Shown: positions 55,641-64,000 of the stretch, one piece after another
Layout: every line of letters starts with the position of its first letter
How positions within the stretch are numbered: position 1 is the stretch's first letter
NCBI GenBank assembly: GCA_001403775.1
Contig: CYUG01000012.1
Coordinates: 148,016-212,015, forward strand
Source of the DNA: Dermabacter indicis
Lineage (GTDB): Bacteria > Actinomycetota > Actinomycetes > Actinomycetales > Dermabacteraceae
Reading direction: 5' to 3'
Length of the DNA: 64,000 bases
The notes under the pieces: model-generated
Told to the model about the DNA's origin: nothing
The model's input: the letters and a program-made list of their open reading frames with translations, nothing else
The model's database searches: none
Program-made: the position numbers and the translations under genes

Positions 55641-55693
55641 GGGTCTTGGAAAGCAGTGAGGCAGTGCCGCGGTGGCCTGGGCTCGCCCAAGGA

Positions 55694-58600
55694 CTACTCT
55701 GAGCGGAGCGCCTCCACCGGGTCCTGCCTCGCCGCACGCCCCGAGGGGAGAACCCCCGCGAGCACCGTGAGCAGCACCGAGATCGCCACGAGAATCACGC
55801 CCGCGAGCGGCGGGAGGCTCGCAATGTTCTCCACGTCGAATTTCTGCTTGACGATAATGTTCGCCGGAATGCACAGCACAAGCGTGACCCCCACGCCAAT
55901 AAGGCCAGCGAGAAGCCCCTCGATGACCGTTTCCGCATTAAACACGTGGCGAACGTCGGCCTTTGACGCCCCGACCGCACGCAAAATGCCGATTTCCTTG
56001 CGCCTCTCGAGCACCGAAATGTAAGTGATGATCGCGATCATGATCGAGGACACCACGAGCGAAATCGACACGAACGCGATGAGCATCCACGTGATCACGT
56101 TGATAATGCTTGTTACCGAACTCATGAGCATCCCCACCATGTCGGTGTAGACGATCTCCTTGGACTTGTCGCCGTCGGCTTTCCGGTTGTACTCGTCGAG
56201 GATGGTCTTGACCTGGTCCTTATCCTCAAAACTCGCCGGGTAGATATCGACTTGGTCGGGGCTCGTGCGATCGGCCCAGCCGAGCTTTTCGAGGTTGTCC
56301 TCGTAGCTTGCCGCGTGAGTGGAGACCATGGTCGACATGAACGCCGCGAGCTCTTCCTCGTCCATGTTCATCTCGAAGGCCTCGGCGAATTTATCGGGAT
56401 CGACGCTCATGGCGTTCGCAAAATTCGCGCCCATTTGCGACATCGCGCCATTGATCTGATCCTCGATTTCGGTCTGGAGCGCGGTCATGTATTGCTCCAT
56501 CATCGTGCCGATCGAGGTCGTCAAATATTCGCCGATCGTCTGCTGAATTTGGGTCGCGAGCGCGCCGCCGAGCTGCGTGGAAATTTGCTCGGCGATGGCG
56601 TTCGAAAGGTCGCTACTGACCGCCGAGGAAATCTCCTGAAGCGCTGGATCCTCACCGAGGGCATCGGAAAGTTGCTGCTCGAGAAGCTCCCGATTGACGA
56701 CCTGATCGGAGTTCGACATCTCGTCGATTTTCGCCCGGACCTCGTCGGTTTGGAGGTACTCGAGCACAACCTCGGCCGTGTCACGGTCGGGAACCTGATC
56801 GCCATTAACATCCGCATGCGCCGCGTAATACGCCTGGAACCTCTGGATGAGCGCGCTTGCCTCGCCGCTCAGGTACTCGCTCGCGCCGGGCTGGATCACC
56901 TCGCCCTCGAGCGCCTTCGCCATCACTGCCGGAAGGTCGATATCGGTGAGCTGCGGATAGCGGGCGGTGAGGTCGGCGAGGTCGAGGTCGGTCACGTTCA
57001 CGTCAGGGGGTCCGACGCTTGCCGCGCCCGGGTCGAGACTCGAGAGGTCAAGGTCGCTCATGTCGAGGGAACCGGGATCGAGGCTCGGCTCGGGCATGGA
57101 ACTCAGATCGAGGCCGCCGAGATCCATTTGGAGTTTTGATTCGTCGATCGTGAAAGCGCCGCGGATTTTGTCCTGGTCGACCGTGAAGAGGGAACTCATG
57201 TCGAAGTCGCTGCCGGGCTCGGCCTCTTTGAGTTCCTCGAAGGACTTGCCGGTAAACACGTCGATGTCGGGGTGTGCGCGTTGCTCGTGGACGATCTCGG
57301 ATTGCGAAGCTTCGGTGATGACCTCGTCGGTAAGGGAGGGGAGGTAGGAGATGCCCTGCTGGAGGGCACCCATGTCTTCACCCTCGGCGGGGCGCACGAT
57401 GCCCACGATCGTGAGGCGCTCGCCGTTGTCGATCTTGTCGCGCATGAAGTCTGCGTCGTTGCTGCGGTCGATCCACGTGCCCGTGTCGTTGTTGTGGGTG
57501 TAGGTTTCGAAGGCGTTGACGCGCGAGAATTCGGTGCCGATGATCTGGTCGAAGGTATATTCGCCGGGCTTCGAGGAGGCATTTTCGCCCGAGGAACCGT
57601 CGGAATTGCCCGTGGCCCGGCCCGCCTCCATGTTCTCCATCATTTCGTCGAGCTTCGCGTGGTCCTTGAGGCCGAGCGTGTATTCGTAAAGGTCGGGCAT
57701 CTGACCGTTTTCGTCGAGAACGAGCACGAGTTCACGAGAATTTTTGGGCCAGCGCCCGTCAAGAACGCGGTATTTCGACGTGTAGAGGTCGGTGTTTGCG
57801 GGTAGTTGGCGGAAGGCGTTCATCGAGAACATGGCGCTCGCGGGGCTCATCGAAAACCCGCCCGCGTACCGGGAGAATGCTTGCTCGGGGTGCACCTGAA
57901 CGGGTTTCTCGGTGTCGAGCGCGTAGATCTGGGGTTCAGCGGCGTAAGAGTATTCGATCGCGTTCACGTAGGAGTTGATGTCACCGCCGTTGGCATCGAA
58001 GTATTTCTTGAGGGCCGCGAGGTCGTTCGTACTCGTAGAATTCATTGAACGCGTGTACATCTCGACGGCGCGCACGGTGTTGGCTTTCGCTTCGCCTTTC
58101 GGTTTCGCGTTTGCGAGCCCCGATTCCATCGAAACTCCCGTTTTTTGAATGCTGAGCGGGTAATTCGCGAGGGCGTTTTCTTCGGTTTTCGCGATGTAGC
58201 TGTTGACGCCGTTTGCAAGCGCGAGAATCGCGGCGATGCCGATAATGCCGATCGACCCCGCAAAAGAGGTCATGAGCGTGCGACCCTTTTTGGTCATGAG
58301 GTTGTTGAAGCTCAGCATGAGCGCCGTGAGCGGCCCCATGCGTGTGTTGCGGGTGGGCTGTGCTTCGCGGGTGTCCTCAATGGCCGGAATGAACGGGTCG
58401 GAATCGCCCACGACCTGCCCATCGGCGAATTCCACGACGCGCGTGGCGTATTCGTGGGCGAGCTCGGGGTTGTGCGTGACCATGATGACGAGGCGGTCGC
58501 TCGCAACCTCCCGAAGAAGGTCCATGACCTGCACGGAGGTTTCGGAGTCGAGGGCACCCGTGGGTTCGTCGGCCAGCAGAATCTCGGGGTCGTTGATGAG

Positions 58601-59065
58601 GGCGCGCGCGATCGCGACGCGCTGCATCTGCCCGCCCGAGAGCTGGCTTGGCTTTTTGTGGACGTGGTCCCGAAGGCCCACTTTGGTCAGGGCATCGAGC
58701 GCGCGCTCGCGGCGCGCAGAGCGTCCGACGCCTGAGAGTGTCAAGGCGAGCTCAACGTTCGCGAGGACACTCTGGTGGGGGATGAGGTTGTAGCTCTGGA
58801 ACACGAAACCGATGCGGTTATTGCGGTAGCGATCCCAGTCGCGGTCTTTGAAGCTCTTTGTGGAGATCCCGTCGATTACGAGGTCGCCGGAGTCGAAGTG
58901 ATCGAGGCCGCCAACGACGTTGAGCATTGTCGTTTTTCCGGAGCCGGACTGCCCGAGGATCGCGACGAATTCGTTGTCGCGAAAAGCCACGCTCACGCCG
59001 GCGAGGGCGACCTGCGTGAAGGATCCGGCCGTGTAGGACTTCGTGATGCTGTGGAGTTCGAGCAC
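55694..59065 (-). CDS. MacB/YtrEF-like ABC exporter: ATPase fused to FtsX permease with very large external domain
   Basis: About 1123 residues from the GTG at 59065 behind TTGGAGAG. ATPase, about 1-225: [37 protein letters not shown]. First membrane segment about residues 285-310 ([22 protein letters not shown]), then some 640 extracytoplasmic residues, then three segments in the FtsX domain ([35 protein letters not shown] core). Ends [11 protein letters not shown]. The external domain is two to three times that of MacB, with an Asp/Leu/Ser stretch ([20 protein letters not shown]) and a long helical part ([20 protein letters not shown]). Cargo unknown; antimicrobial peptide or lipid export are family options. 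The longer upstream frame crosses the promoter of the exonuclease gene and is not real. Confidence 0.88.
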   Translation of the reverse strand: MLELHSITKSYTAGSFTQVALAGVSVAFRDNEFVAILGQSGSGKTTMLNVVGGLDHFDSGDLVIDGISTKSFKDRDWDRYRNNRIGFVFQSYNLIPHQSVLANVELALTLSGVGRSARRERALDALTKVGLRDHVHKKPSQLSGGQMQRVAIARALINDPEILLADEPTGALDSETSVQVMDLLREVASDRLVIMVTHNPELAHEYATRVVEFADGQVVGDSDPFIPAIEDTREAQPTRNTRMGPLTALMLSFNNLMTKKGRTLMTSFAGSIGIIGIAAILALANGVNSYIAKTEENALANYPLSIQKTGVSMESGLANAKPKGEAKANTVRAVEMYTRSMNSTSTNDLAALKKYFDANGGDINSYVNAIEYSYAAEPQIYALDTEKPVQVHPEQAFSRYAGGFSMSPASAMFSMNAFRQLPANTDLYTSKYRVLDGRWPKNSRELVLVLDENGQMPDLYEYTLGLKDHAKLDEMMENMEAGRATGNSDGSSGENASSKPGEYTFDQIIGTEFSRVNAFETYTHNNDTGTWIDRSNDADFMRDKIDNGERLTIVGIVRPAEGEDMGALQQGISYLPSLTDEVITEASQSEIVHEQRAHPDIDVFTGKSFEELKEAEPGSDFDMSSLFTVDQDKIRGAFTIDESKLQMDLGGLDLSSMPEPSLDPGSLDMSDLDLSSLDPGAASVGPPDVNVTDLDLADLTARYPQLTDIDLPAVMAKALEGEVIQPGASEYLSGEASALIQRFQAYYAAHADVNGDQVPDRDTAEVVLEYLQTDEVRAKIDEMSNSDQVVNRELLEQQLSDALGEDPALQEISSAVSSDLSNAIAEQISTQLGGALATQIQQTIGEYLTTSIGTMMEQYMTALQTEIEDQINGAMSQMGANFANAMSVDPDKFAEAFEMNMDEEELAAFMSTMVSTHAASYEDNLEKLGWADRTSPDQVDIYPASFEDKDQVKTILDEYNRKADGDKSKEIVYTDMVGMLMSSVTSIINVITWMLIAFVSISLVVSSIMIAIITYISVLERRKEIGILRAVGASKADVRHVFNAETVIEGLLAGLIGVGVTLVLCIPANIIVKQKFDVENIASLPPLAGVILVAISVLLTVLAGVLPSGRAARQDPVEALRSE

Positions 59066-59164
59066 GGCTCTCCAAAAAAACGAATGTGGGGATTTCCCCG
59101 AGGGGGTTATCCCCATCGTAGGCGCGTGGAGTTTAAATGTCCCACCCCCACGTAGGCTTGTGAC

Positions 59165-59869
59165 ATGAGTTGGATTGACGGCCCGATGCTGGGCTTTGAC
59201 ACGGAAACAACGGGTACCGATACGGCGAACGATCGCATCGTGACCGCGGCGCTCGTCTTCTCCACGCGGCCGGGCCGCGAGGGCGAAACCATCGCCACGT
59301 GGCTCATTAATCCGGGCATGGAGATCCCCGAGCAAGCCTCGCGCGTGCACGGAATTTCGAGCGAGCACGCGCACACGTATGGCATGGAGCCGGCGCCCGC
59401 GCTCGAGGAGATCGCGGTGCGCATCGTCGAATGTCTCGAGCAGGGTGCGCCGATCGTCGCTTTCAACGGCAGCTTCGATCTGACAATCATCGAGGCGGAG
59501 CTTCGCCGCAATGATCTCCCCACGCTCGAGGATCGCCTTGGCCGCGCGATCGCGCCGGTCGTGGATCCGCTCGTGCTCGATCGCGGCCTCGATCGCTACC
59601 GCAAGGGCAAGCGCAATCTCTCGAGCCTCATGGAGGTGTACGGGGTTGCGGAGCCCGAGGGCAACATGCACACGGCCGATGTCGATGTCTCGATGACACT
59701 CGATGTGCTGCGCGCGATGGCAAAGAAGCACACGGTGATCGCCGAAAGTGACCTCGCGGAGCTGCACAAGAAGCAGATCGAGCTCCACCGTGCGTGGGCC
59801 GAAAACTTCATCGAATTCCTCAAGCGCCAGGGCAAAACGCCCGACGTCAATCCCGTGTGGCCTCTGTAG
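59165..59869 (+). CDS. DEDDh 3'-5' exonuclease (DnaQ-like)
   Basis: 234 residues. ExoI motif LGFDTETTG, ExoII VAFNGSFDLTIIEAEL, ExoIII with the general-base His in MHTADVDVSMTLDVL. This is the stand-alone DnaQ-like nuclease of actinobacteria rather than a proofreading subunit bound to PolIII; target unclear. Ends ten bases before guaB3. Confidence 0.88.
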   Translation: MSWIDGPMLGFDTETTGTDTANDRIVTAALVFSTRPGREGETIATWLINPGMEIPEQASRVHGISSEHAHTYGMEPAPALEEIAVRIVECLEQGAPIVAFNGSFDLTIIEAELRRNDLPTLEDRLGRAIAPVVDPLVLDRGLDRYRKGKRNLSSLMEVYGVAEPEGNMHTADVDVSMTLDVLRAMAKKHTVIAESDLAELHKKQIELHRAWAENFIEFLKRQGKTPDVNPVWPL

Positions 59870-59879
59870 ACTGGAAACC

Positions 59880-60992
59880 GTGCAAAACGAAATCGAAATT
59901 GGACGCAATAAGCGGGGCCGTCGCACCTACGGCCTCGATGATGTAGCCGTGGTGCCTTCCCGCCGCACGCGGGATCCCGAGGATGTCTCGACCTCGTGGC
60001 AGGTTGATGCCTACCACTTCGACATCCCGATCTTCTCGGCCCCCATGGATTCGGTGATGAGCCCCGAAACGGCGATCCAGCTCGGCCAGTTCGGCGGGCT
60101 TGGCGTGCTCGATCTCGAGGGCCTGTGGACCCGCTACGAGAACCCCGAGCCGCTCCTTGAGGAAATCGCGCGCCTCGAACCGAAGGACGTGCACGGCCGC
60201 ATCCGCGAGATCTACGCGGAGCCCATCAAGCCCGAACTCATTCGTGAACGCATCACGCAGCTTCGCGAAGCCGGCGTGGTCGCCGCGGGCTCCCTTTCCC
60301 CGCAGCGCACGCAGGAGCACTGGAAGAGCGTTGTCGATGCTGGCGTGGACATCTTCTTCATTCGCGGCACGACCGTGAGCGCCGAGCACGTTTCGGGTAA
60401 TCGCGAGCCGCTCAATCTCAAGCGCTTTATCTACGAGCTCGATGTTCCCGTGATCGTGGGCGGCTGCGCCACCTACACAGCGGCCCTGCACCTCATGCGC
60501 ACGGGCGCGGCGGGAGTTCTCGTGGGCTTTGGCGGCGGCGCGAGCCAAACGACGTGGGAGACCCTCGGCATTTCGGTACCGCTCGCCTCGGCCGTTGCGG
60601 ATGTCGCCGCAGCGCGCAGGGATTACATGGACGAGTCGGGCGGCCGGTACGTGCATGTGATTGCCGACGGCGGCCTAGGTCGCAGTGGCGACATCGTGAA
60701 AGCCATTGCGTGCGGAGCTGATGGTCTCATGGTCGGCGCCGCACTTGCGCGTGCCACCGAAGCGCCCGGTCGCGGCTTCCACTGGGGGAGCGAAGCGCAC
60801 CACCCCACGATGCCGCGCGGTCACCGCGTCGAAGTTGGCCAGGTGGCGCCGCTCGAGCAGATTCTCTTTGGCCCGGGTCTCTCGGCCGATGGCACCACGA
60901 ACCTCGTGGGCGCGCTGCGCCACGCGATGGCGACCACGGGCTACACGGACCTCAAGGAATTCCAGAGGGTCGAGGTCGTGACGACCCGCTGA
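59880..60992 (+). CDS. guaB3: GuaB3 family IMP dehydrogenase-related protein
   Basis: 370 residues from the GTG at 59880 (MQNEIEIGRNKRGRRTYGLD). TIM barrel without CBS domains: APMDSVMSPETA, FIRGTTVSAEHVSG, VIVGGCATYTAALHLMRTGAAGVLVGFGGG, VIADGGLGRSGDIVKAIACGADG, and the ending TTGYTDLKEFQRVEV shared by actinobacterial GuaB3. The GSICTTR cysteine loop of canonical IMPDH is not present in that form. GuaB3 proteins are conserved next to purine genes; reported activity in a cyanobacterial member is IMP oxidation, role here inferred. Confidence 0.92.
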   Translation: MQNEIEIGRNKRGRRTYGLDDVAVVPSRRTRDPEDVSTSWQVDAYHFDIPIFSAPMDSVMSPETAIQLGQFGGLGVLDLEGLWTRYENPEPLLEEIARLEPKDVHGRIREIYAEPIKPELIRERITQLREAGVVAAGSLSPQRTQEHWKSVVDAGVDIFFIRGTTVSAEHVSGNREPLNLKRFIYELDVPVIVGGCATYTAALHLMRTGAAGVLVGFGGGASQTTWETLGISVPLASAVADVAAARRDYMDESGGRYVHVIADGGLGRSGDIVKAIACGADGLMVGAALARATEAPGRGFHWGSEAHHPTMPRGHRVEVGQVAPLEQILFGPGLSADGTTNLVGALRHAMATTGYTDLKEFQRVEVVTTR

Positions 60993-61003
60993 TCCTCGAT
61001 AGA

Positions 61004-61039
61004 AAAATGGGGCTCGCCGTTGGTGGCGAGCCCCATTTT
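61004..61039. terminator. Bidirectional Rho-independent terminator
   Basis: AAAATGGGGCTCGCC, 6-base loop, GGCGAGCCCCATTTT: a perfect 15-bp palindrome with T-runs in both directions, between the convergent guaB3 and ackA genes. Confidence 0.95.
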
Positions 61040-61069
61040 CGTACGGCAATGTGAGCCGTGTCGGTGCTG

Positions 61070-62266
61070 TTAGCCGCGCGCAACCGCGAGGGTCTGCTGC
61101 GCGATCGCGAGCTCCTCGTTCGTGGGGTACACGAGCACGGTGACCTTCGATTCGGGCGCCGAGATGATCCACGGCTCCTTCTTGCGCTGCGCGTTCGCTT
61201 CCTCGTCAAGAATGATGCCGAACTCCTCGAGGCCCTCGAGGGCGCTCGAGCGGGCGAGCGAAGCATTCTCACCGATGCCCGCGGTGAACGTGATGACGTC
61301 GAGACCACCGAGGATAAAAGCGTAGGCACCCACGTACTTCTTGACGCGGTGGGCCCACATGCCGAGCGTGAGCTTCGCGTTCTCGTCGCCGGATTCCACG
61401 GCGGCGGTGATGTCGCGGAAGTCGCTCATTCCGAGCTGGCCCATGAGGCCCGACTTCTTGTTGAGCAGCGTGTCGACCTCGGCGGGATCCATGCCGGCCT
61501 GGCGGCTGAGGAGCGCGTACACCGACGGGTCGATGTCGCCCGAGCGGGTGCCCATGACGAGCCCCTCGAGCGGGGTGAGACCCATCGAGGTGTCCACGGG
61601 CTGGCCGTTCTTGACGGCCGAGGCGGAAGCACCGTTGCCGAGGTGCAGAACGATTTGGCGAAGCTCTTCATCTTCGCGGCCGAGGAAGCCCGGCACGCGC
61701 GAGGAGATGAACTCGTGGGAGGTGCCGTGAGCGCCGTAGCGGCGGATCTTGTACTGCTCGGCGACCTCCTTGTTGATCGCATAAGTGTATGCCTCGGGCG
61801 GAAGCTTGGTGAAGAACGACGTATCGAACACGACGACGTGGGGGAGGTTCGGCAGGAGCGCACGGGCACCGTTGATGCCATCCACCGCCGCGTAGTTGTG
61901 CAGGGGAGCGAGGGAACCGAGCTCGTGGATCTGGTCGCGAACCTCGTCGGTCACGAGGGTGGCCTCGGGGAACACCGAGCCGCCCTGGACCACGCGGTGG
62001 CCAACGGCGCTCACGGTTTCCTCGGACAGCTCAACGCCCACCTTCGCGAAGAGCTCCTCCACGACCTGCATGCCTTTGACGTGATCGGGAATTGCCCCCT
62101 CCCATGTTTCTTCCTTGTCGCCGGCTTCGATCGAGGCGTTGCCAGTGGGCAGCGTGATGCGCTCAACGATGCCGGAGGCGGTCACGTGATTCGAGGTGGG
62201 ATCGATGAGCTGAAACTTGATCGAGCTCGAACCCGAGTTGATCACGAGAACATTGCTGTTGGTCAC
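61070..62266 (-). CDS. ackA: Acetate kinase
   Basis: Acetyl phosphate plus ADP to acetate plus ATP. About 398 residues from the GTG at 62266, preceded by GGAGA; a TTG 21 bp upstream is less likely. VLVINSGSSSIKFQL, AHRVVQGG, HNYAAVDGI, FDTSFF, GAHGTSHEFIS, HLGNGASASAV, DTSMGLTPLEGLVMGTRSGDIDP (in pieces), FTAGIGENA are all intact. Lies 39 bp after pta in one operon. Confidence 0.97.
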   Translation of the reverse strand: MTNSNVLVINSGSSSIKFQLIDPTSNHVTASGIVERITLPTGNASIEAGDKEETWEGAIPDHVKGMQVVEELFAKVGVELSEETVSAVGHRVVQGGSVFPEATLVTDEVRDQIHELGSLAPLHNYAAVDGINGARALLPNLPHVVVFDTSFFTKLPPEAYTYAINKEVAEQYKIRRYGAHGTSHEFISSRVPGFLGREDEELRQIVLHLGNGASASAVKNGQPVDTSMGLTPLEGLVMGTRSGDIDPSVYALLSRQAGMDPAEVDTLLNKKSGLMGQLGMSDFRDITAAVESGDENAKLTLGMWAHRVKKYVGAYAFILGGLDVITFTAGIGENASLARSSALEGLEEFGIILDEEANAQRKKEPWIISAPESKVTVLVYPTNEELAIAQQTLAVARG

Positions 62267-62305
62267 GGTTTCTCCGTTCGTAGTCAAGAAGGGGCTCTTC
62301 GCCCG

Positions 62306-64000
62306 TCAGTTCTGGTTCTGCGCCTGGATCGCGGTGATCACGACGGTGTTGATGATGTCCTCGACGAGGGCGCCGCGCGAAAGGTCATTCACGGGCTTGT
62401 TGAGTCCCTGAAGAACCGGGCCGATCGCAATCGCGCCCGCGGAGCGCTGCACGGCCTTGTAAGTGTTGTTTCCCGTGTTGAGGTCGGGGAACACAAACAC
62501 GGTCGCGCGGCCCGCGACTGCCGAATCGGGAAGCTTGGTCTTGGCGACCGAGGCGTCTACGGCAGCGTCGTACTGGATGGGGCCTTCCACGTTGAGGTCG
62601 GGGTGGTTTTCCTTGACGAGCGCGGTCGCTTCGCGGACCTTGTCAACGTCGGCACCCGAGCCGCTCGTGCCCGTCGAGTACGAGAGCATCGCGACTCGCG
62701 GGTCCACGCCGAATTGCGCGGCTGTGGCAGCGGACTGCGCGGCGATATCGGCGAGCTGTTCGGCGGTCGGGTCGGGGTTCACGGCGCAATCGCCGTACAC
62801 GAGAACGCGATCTTCGAGCGCCATGAGGAACACGGAGGAGACGACCTTCGCGTCGGGCTTCGTCTTGATGATCTGGAGCGCCGGGCGAATGGTGTGGGCG
62901 GTCGAGTTCACCGCGCCGGAAACCATGCCGTCGGCGTACCCCATGTGGACCATCATCGTGCCGAAGTAGGAGACGTCCTGAACGGTATCGCGTGCCTGGT
63001 CAAGGGTCACGCCCTTCTTCGCGCGCAGCCGGGCGAATTCTTCGGCGAATTTTTCGACGAGCTCTTTGTCGTGCGGGGAGACGATGCGGGCTTCGGTGAT
63101 GTCGTGGCCGAGCTGCGTGGCCTTTTGGCGAATCGTGGTCTCGTCGCCAAGCAGTACGAGGTTCGCAACGCCGCGGTTGAGGATGGCCTCGGCAGCAGCG
63201 ATGATGCGGGGCTCGTCGCCCTCGGGAAGCACGATGGTCTTCTTTTCGCCCTGGGCGCGTGCGATGAGCTCGAACTGGAACATCATCGGGGTCACGACGT
63301 CGCTCTTGGCGAGGTCGAGGGCGGAGATGAGCTCGTTCATCGAGAAGTTTTCGGCGACGAGGCGGCGGGCCGCGTCGACCTTTTGCGGGGTCGAGGTGAG
63401 CTTACCGTCGATGTTGCTCGCGGCAACGGCGGCCTCAAACGTGTTTTCTTCGGTCACGATGATCGGCAGATCGCCAGTGCCGAGGGCCTTGATTTCCTCG
63501 GGGAGGTCGTAGCCGCCCGTGAGCACGAGTGAGCTGAGCGACGGGAACGTGCCCGACTGCTGCGACATGAGAATGCCCTGGATGAGGTCGTGGCGGTCGC
63601 CGGGAGCGATCACGGTGCTCGACTCGTGGAGGTTCTTGAGCACGTTCGGAAGGCCCATCGCGGCCACGACAATATCGAGTGCGACGCGTTCGAGAAGCTC
63701 GGGCTCACCCTGGATGACCGTGCCGTTCACGGCGTCCTTGATGGCGTTCACGCTCGGCGAGTACACGACGTCCGATTCGGGCAGAGCCGCGGTGATGACG
63801 CCTTCGGGCAGGGCCTTTGCGATCTCCTCGCGGGTCGCGGGGAGGCTCTCGCTCTCGGCGCGGTTGATGACGACGGCGACGGGAGTCGCGTGGTTCTGGG
63901 CGAACTCCTGGAAGGCGATTTGGGCGACGGTTGCGGCCTGCTGCGGGTCGCGGCGGCGCGAGCTCACCACGAGCACGACCGGGGCGCCGAGGTTCGCGGC
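62306..64000 (-). CDS. pta: Phosphate acetyltransferase, long form (N-terminus beyond window)
   Basis: Acetyl-CoA plus Pi to acetyl phosphate. 565 codons visible and the reading frame is still open at 64000, so the P-loop N-terminal domain is cut off. Visible: end of the dethiobiotin-synthetase-like domain (VVLVVSSRRRDPQQAA), the DRTGG regulatory domain (ALDIVVAAMGLPNV, APGDRHDLI), and the catalytic PTA domain (ARAQGEKKTIVLPEGDEPRI, MMVHMGYADGMVSGA, STGTSGSGADVDKV, GPVLQGLNKPVNDLSRG). With ackA it forms the acetate overflow / ATP-yielding route. Confidence 0.96.
   Translation of the reverse strand, partial: AANLGAPVVLVVSSRRRDPQQAATVAQIAFQEFAQNHATPVAVVINRAESESLPATREEIAKALPEGVITAALPESDVVYSPSVNAIKDAVNGTVIQGEPELLERVALDIVVAAMGLPNVLKNLHESSTVIAPGDRHDLIQGILMSQQSGTFPSLSSLVLTGGYDLPEEIKALGTGDLPIIVTEENTFEAAVAASNIDGKLTSTPQKVDAARRLVAENFSMNELISALDLAKSDVVTPMMFQFELIARAQGEKKTIVLPEGDEPRIIAAAEAILNRGVANLVLLGDETTIRQKATQLGHDITEARIVSPHDKELVEKFAEEFARLRAKKGVTLDQARDTVQDVSYFGTMMVHMGYADGMVSGAVNSTAHTIRPALQIIKTKPDAKVVSSVFLMALEDRVLVYGDCAVNPDPTAEQLADIAAQSAATAAQFGVDPRVAMLSYSTGTSGSGADVDKVREATALVKENHPDLNVEGPIQYDAAVDASVAKTKLPDSAVAGRATVFVFPDLNTGNNTYKAVQRSAGAIAIGPVLQGLNKPVNDLSRGALVEDIINTVVITAIQAQNQN

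Noticed and set aside
55694..59926. A 1410-residue version of the ABC exporter beginning at 59926
   Set aside because: The added 287 residues overlap the exonuclease gene antisense, have no family similarity and no start signal; GTG 59065 has both a ribosome site and the family N-terminus.

Overview
The window is high-GC bacterial DNA. Leaderless or GTG starts, 4-bp stop/start overlaps, CIRCE elements upstream of groESL, a GuaB3 paralogue and ABC sugar uptake genes without their own ATPase all point to an actinobacterium. A small skin-type Micrococcales such as a Dermabacter relative fits best, but that is inference from style, not from a marker gene. About 50 protein genes are present. I saw no rRNA, no tRNA and no CRISPR array.

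Layout. 1-6400 is a copper-resistance island: a GH15 gene fragment, a wrecked DUF305 lipoprotein gene, a CopB-type ATPase, a CopZ-like protein behind a perfect CsoR-type operator, a sensor kinase, its response regulator broken by one missing base, and a CueP lipoprotein. Its codon style differs from the rest (more CTG for leucine), which suggests acquisition by transfer, perhaps from a Corynebacterium. 6.7-9 kb carries an AspT-type exchanger and MsrA. 9-13.4 kb is a complete lar system (LarA racemase/epimerase with LarB, LarC and LarE, which make its nickel-pincer cofactor); larC is split by what looks like a +1 ribosomal frameshift site. 13.4-26 kb is a sugar-acid block: two complete TRAP transporters and a GH31 glycosidase on one strand, and a LacI regulator, uronate isomerase and fructuronate reductase on the other, with one LacI operator between them. 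A related half-site pattern lies in the lar divergent promoter. 26-30.7 kb holds a methyltransferase and an ABC sugar importer. 33.2-41.1 kb holds an oligopeptide ABC importer with two substrate-binding proteins and a fused double ATPase.

30.8-33.1 kb and 41.4-48.6 kb contain molybdenum-cofactor genes (two moeA, moeZ-like, moaD, moaA, moaC, mog, moaE, and a DUF6457 protein). A PD-(D/E)XK nuclease gene sits inside this set, enclosed by 73-bp inverted repeats and bordered by minisatellites; this looks like a small, possibly undescribed, mobile element. 49.3-64 kb is mostly housekeeping: groES-groEL with two CIRCE sites, an RluA-type pseudouridine synthase, guaB, a MacB-like ABC exporter with a very large extracytoplasmic domain, a DEDDh exonuclease, guaB3, ackA and pta (cut by the window edge).

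Two features cut across the window. A 15-base word, GGCAACCGTCGGACC, recurs with its first or last 14 bases exact at six places, in and between genes and in more than one reading frame, several times as one arm of a hairpin; it resembles a DNA-uptake or other dispersed signal. The nuclease element at 42775-44152 is the strongest candidate for a new genetic element.
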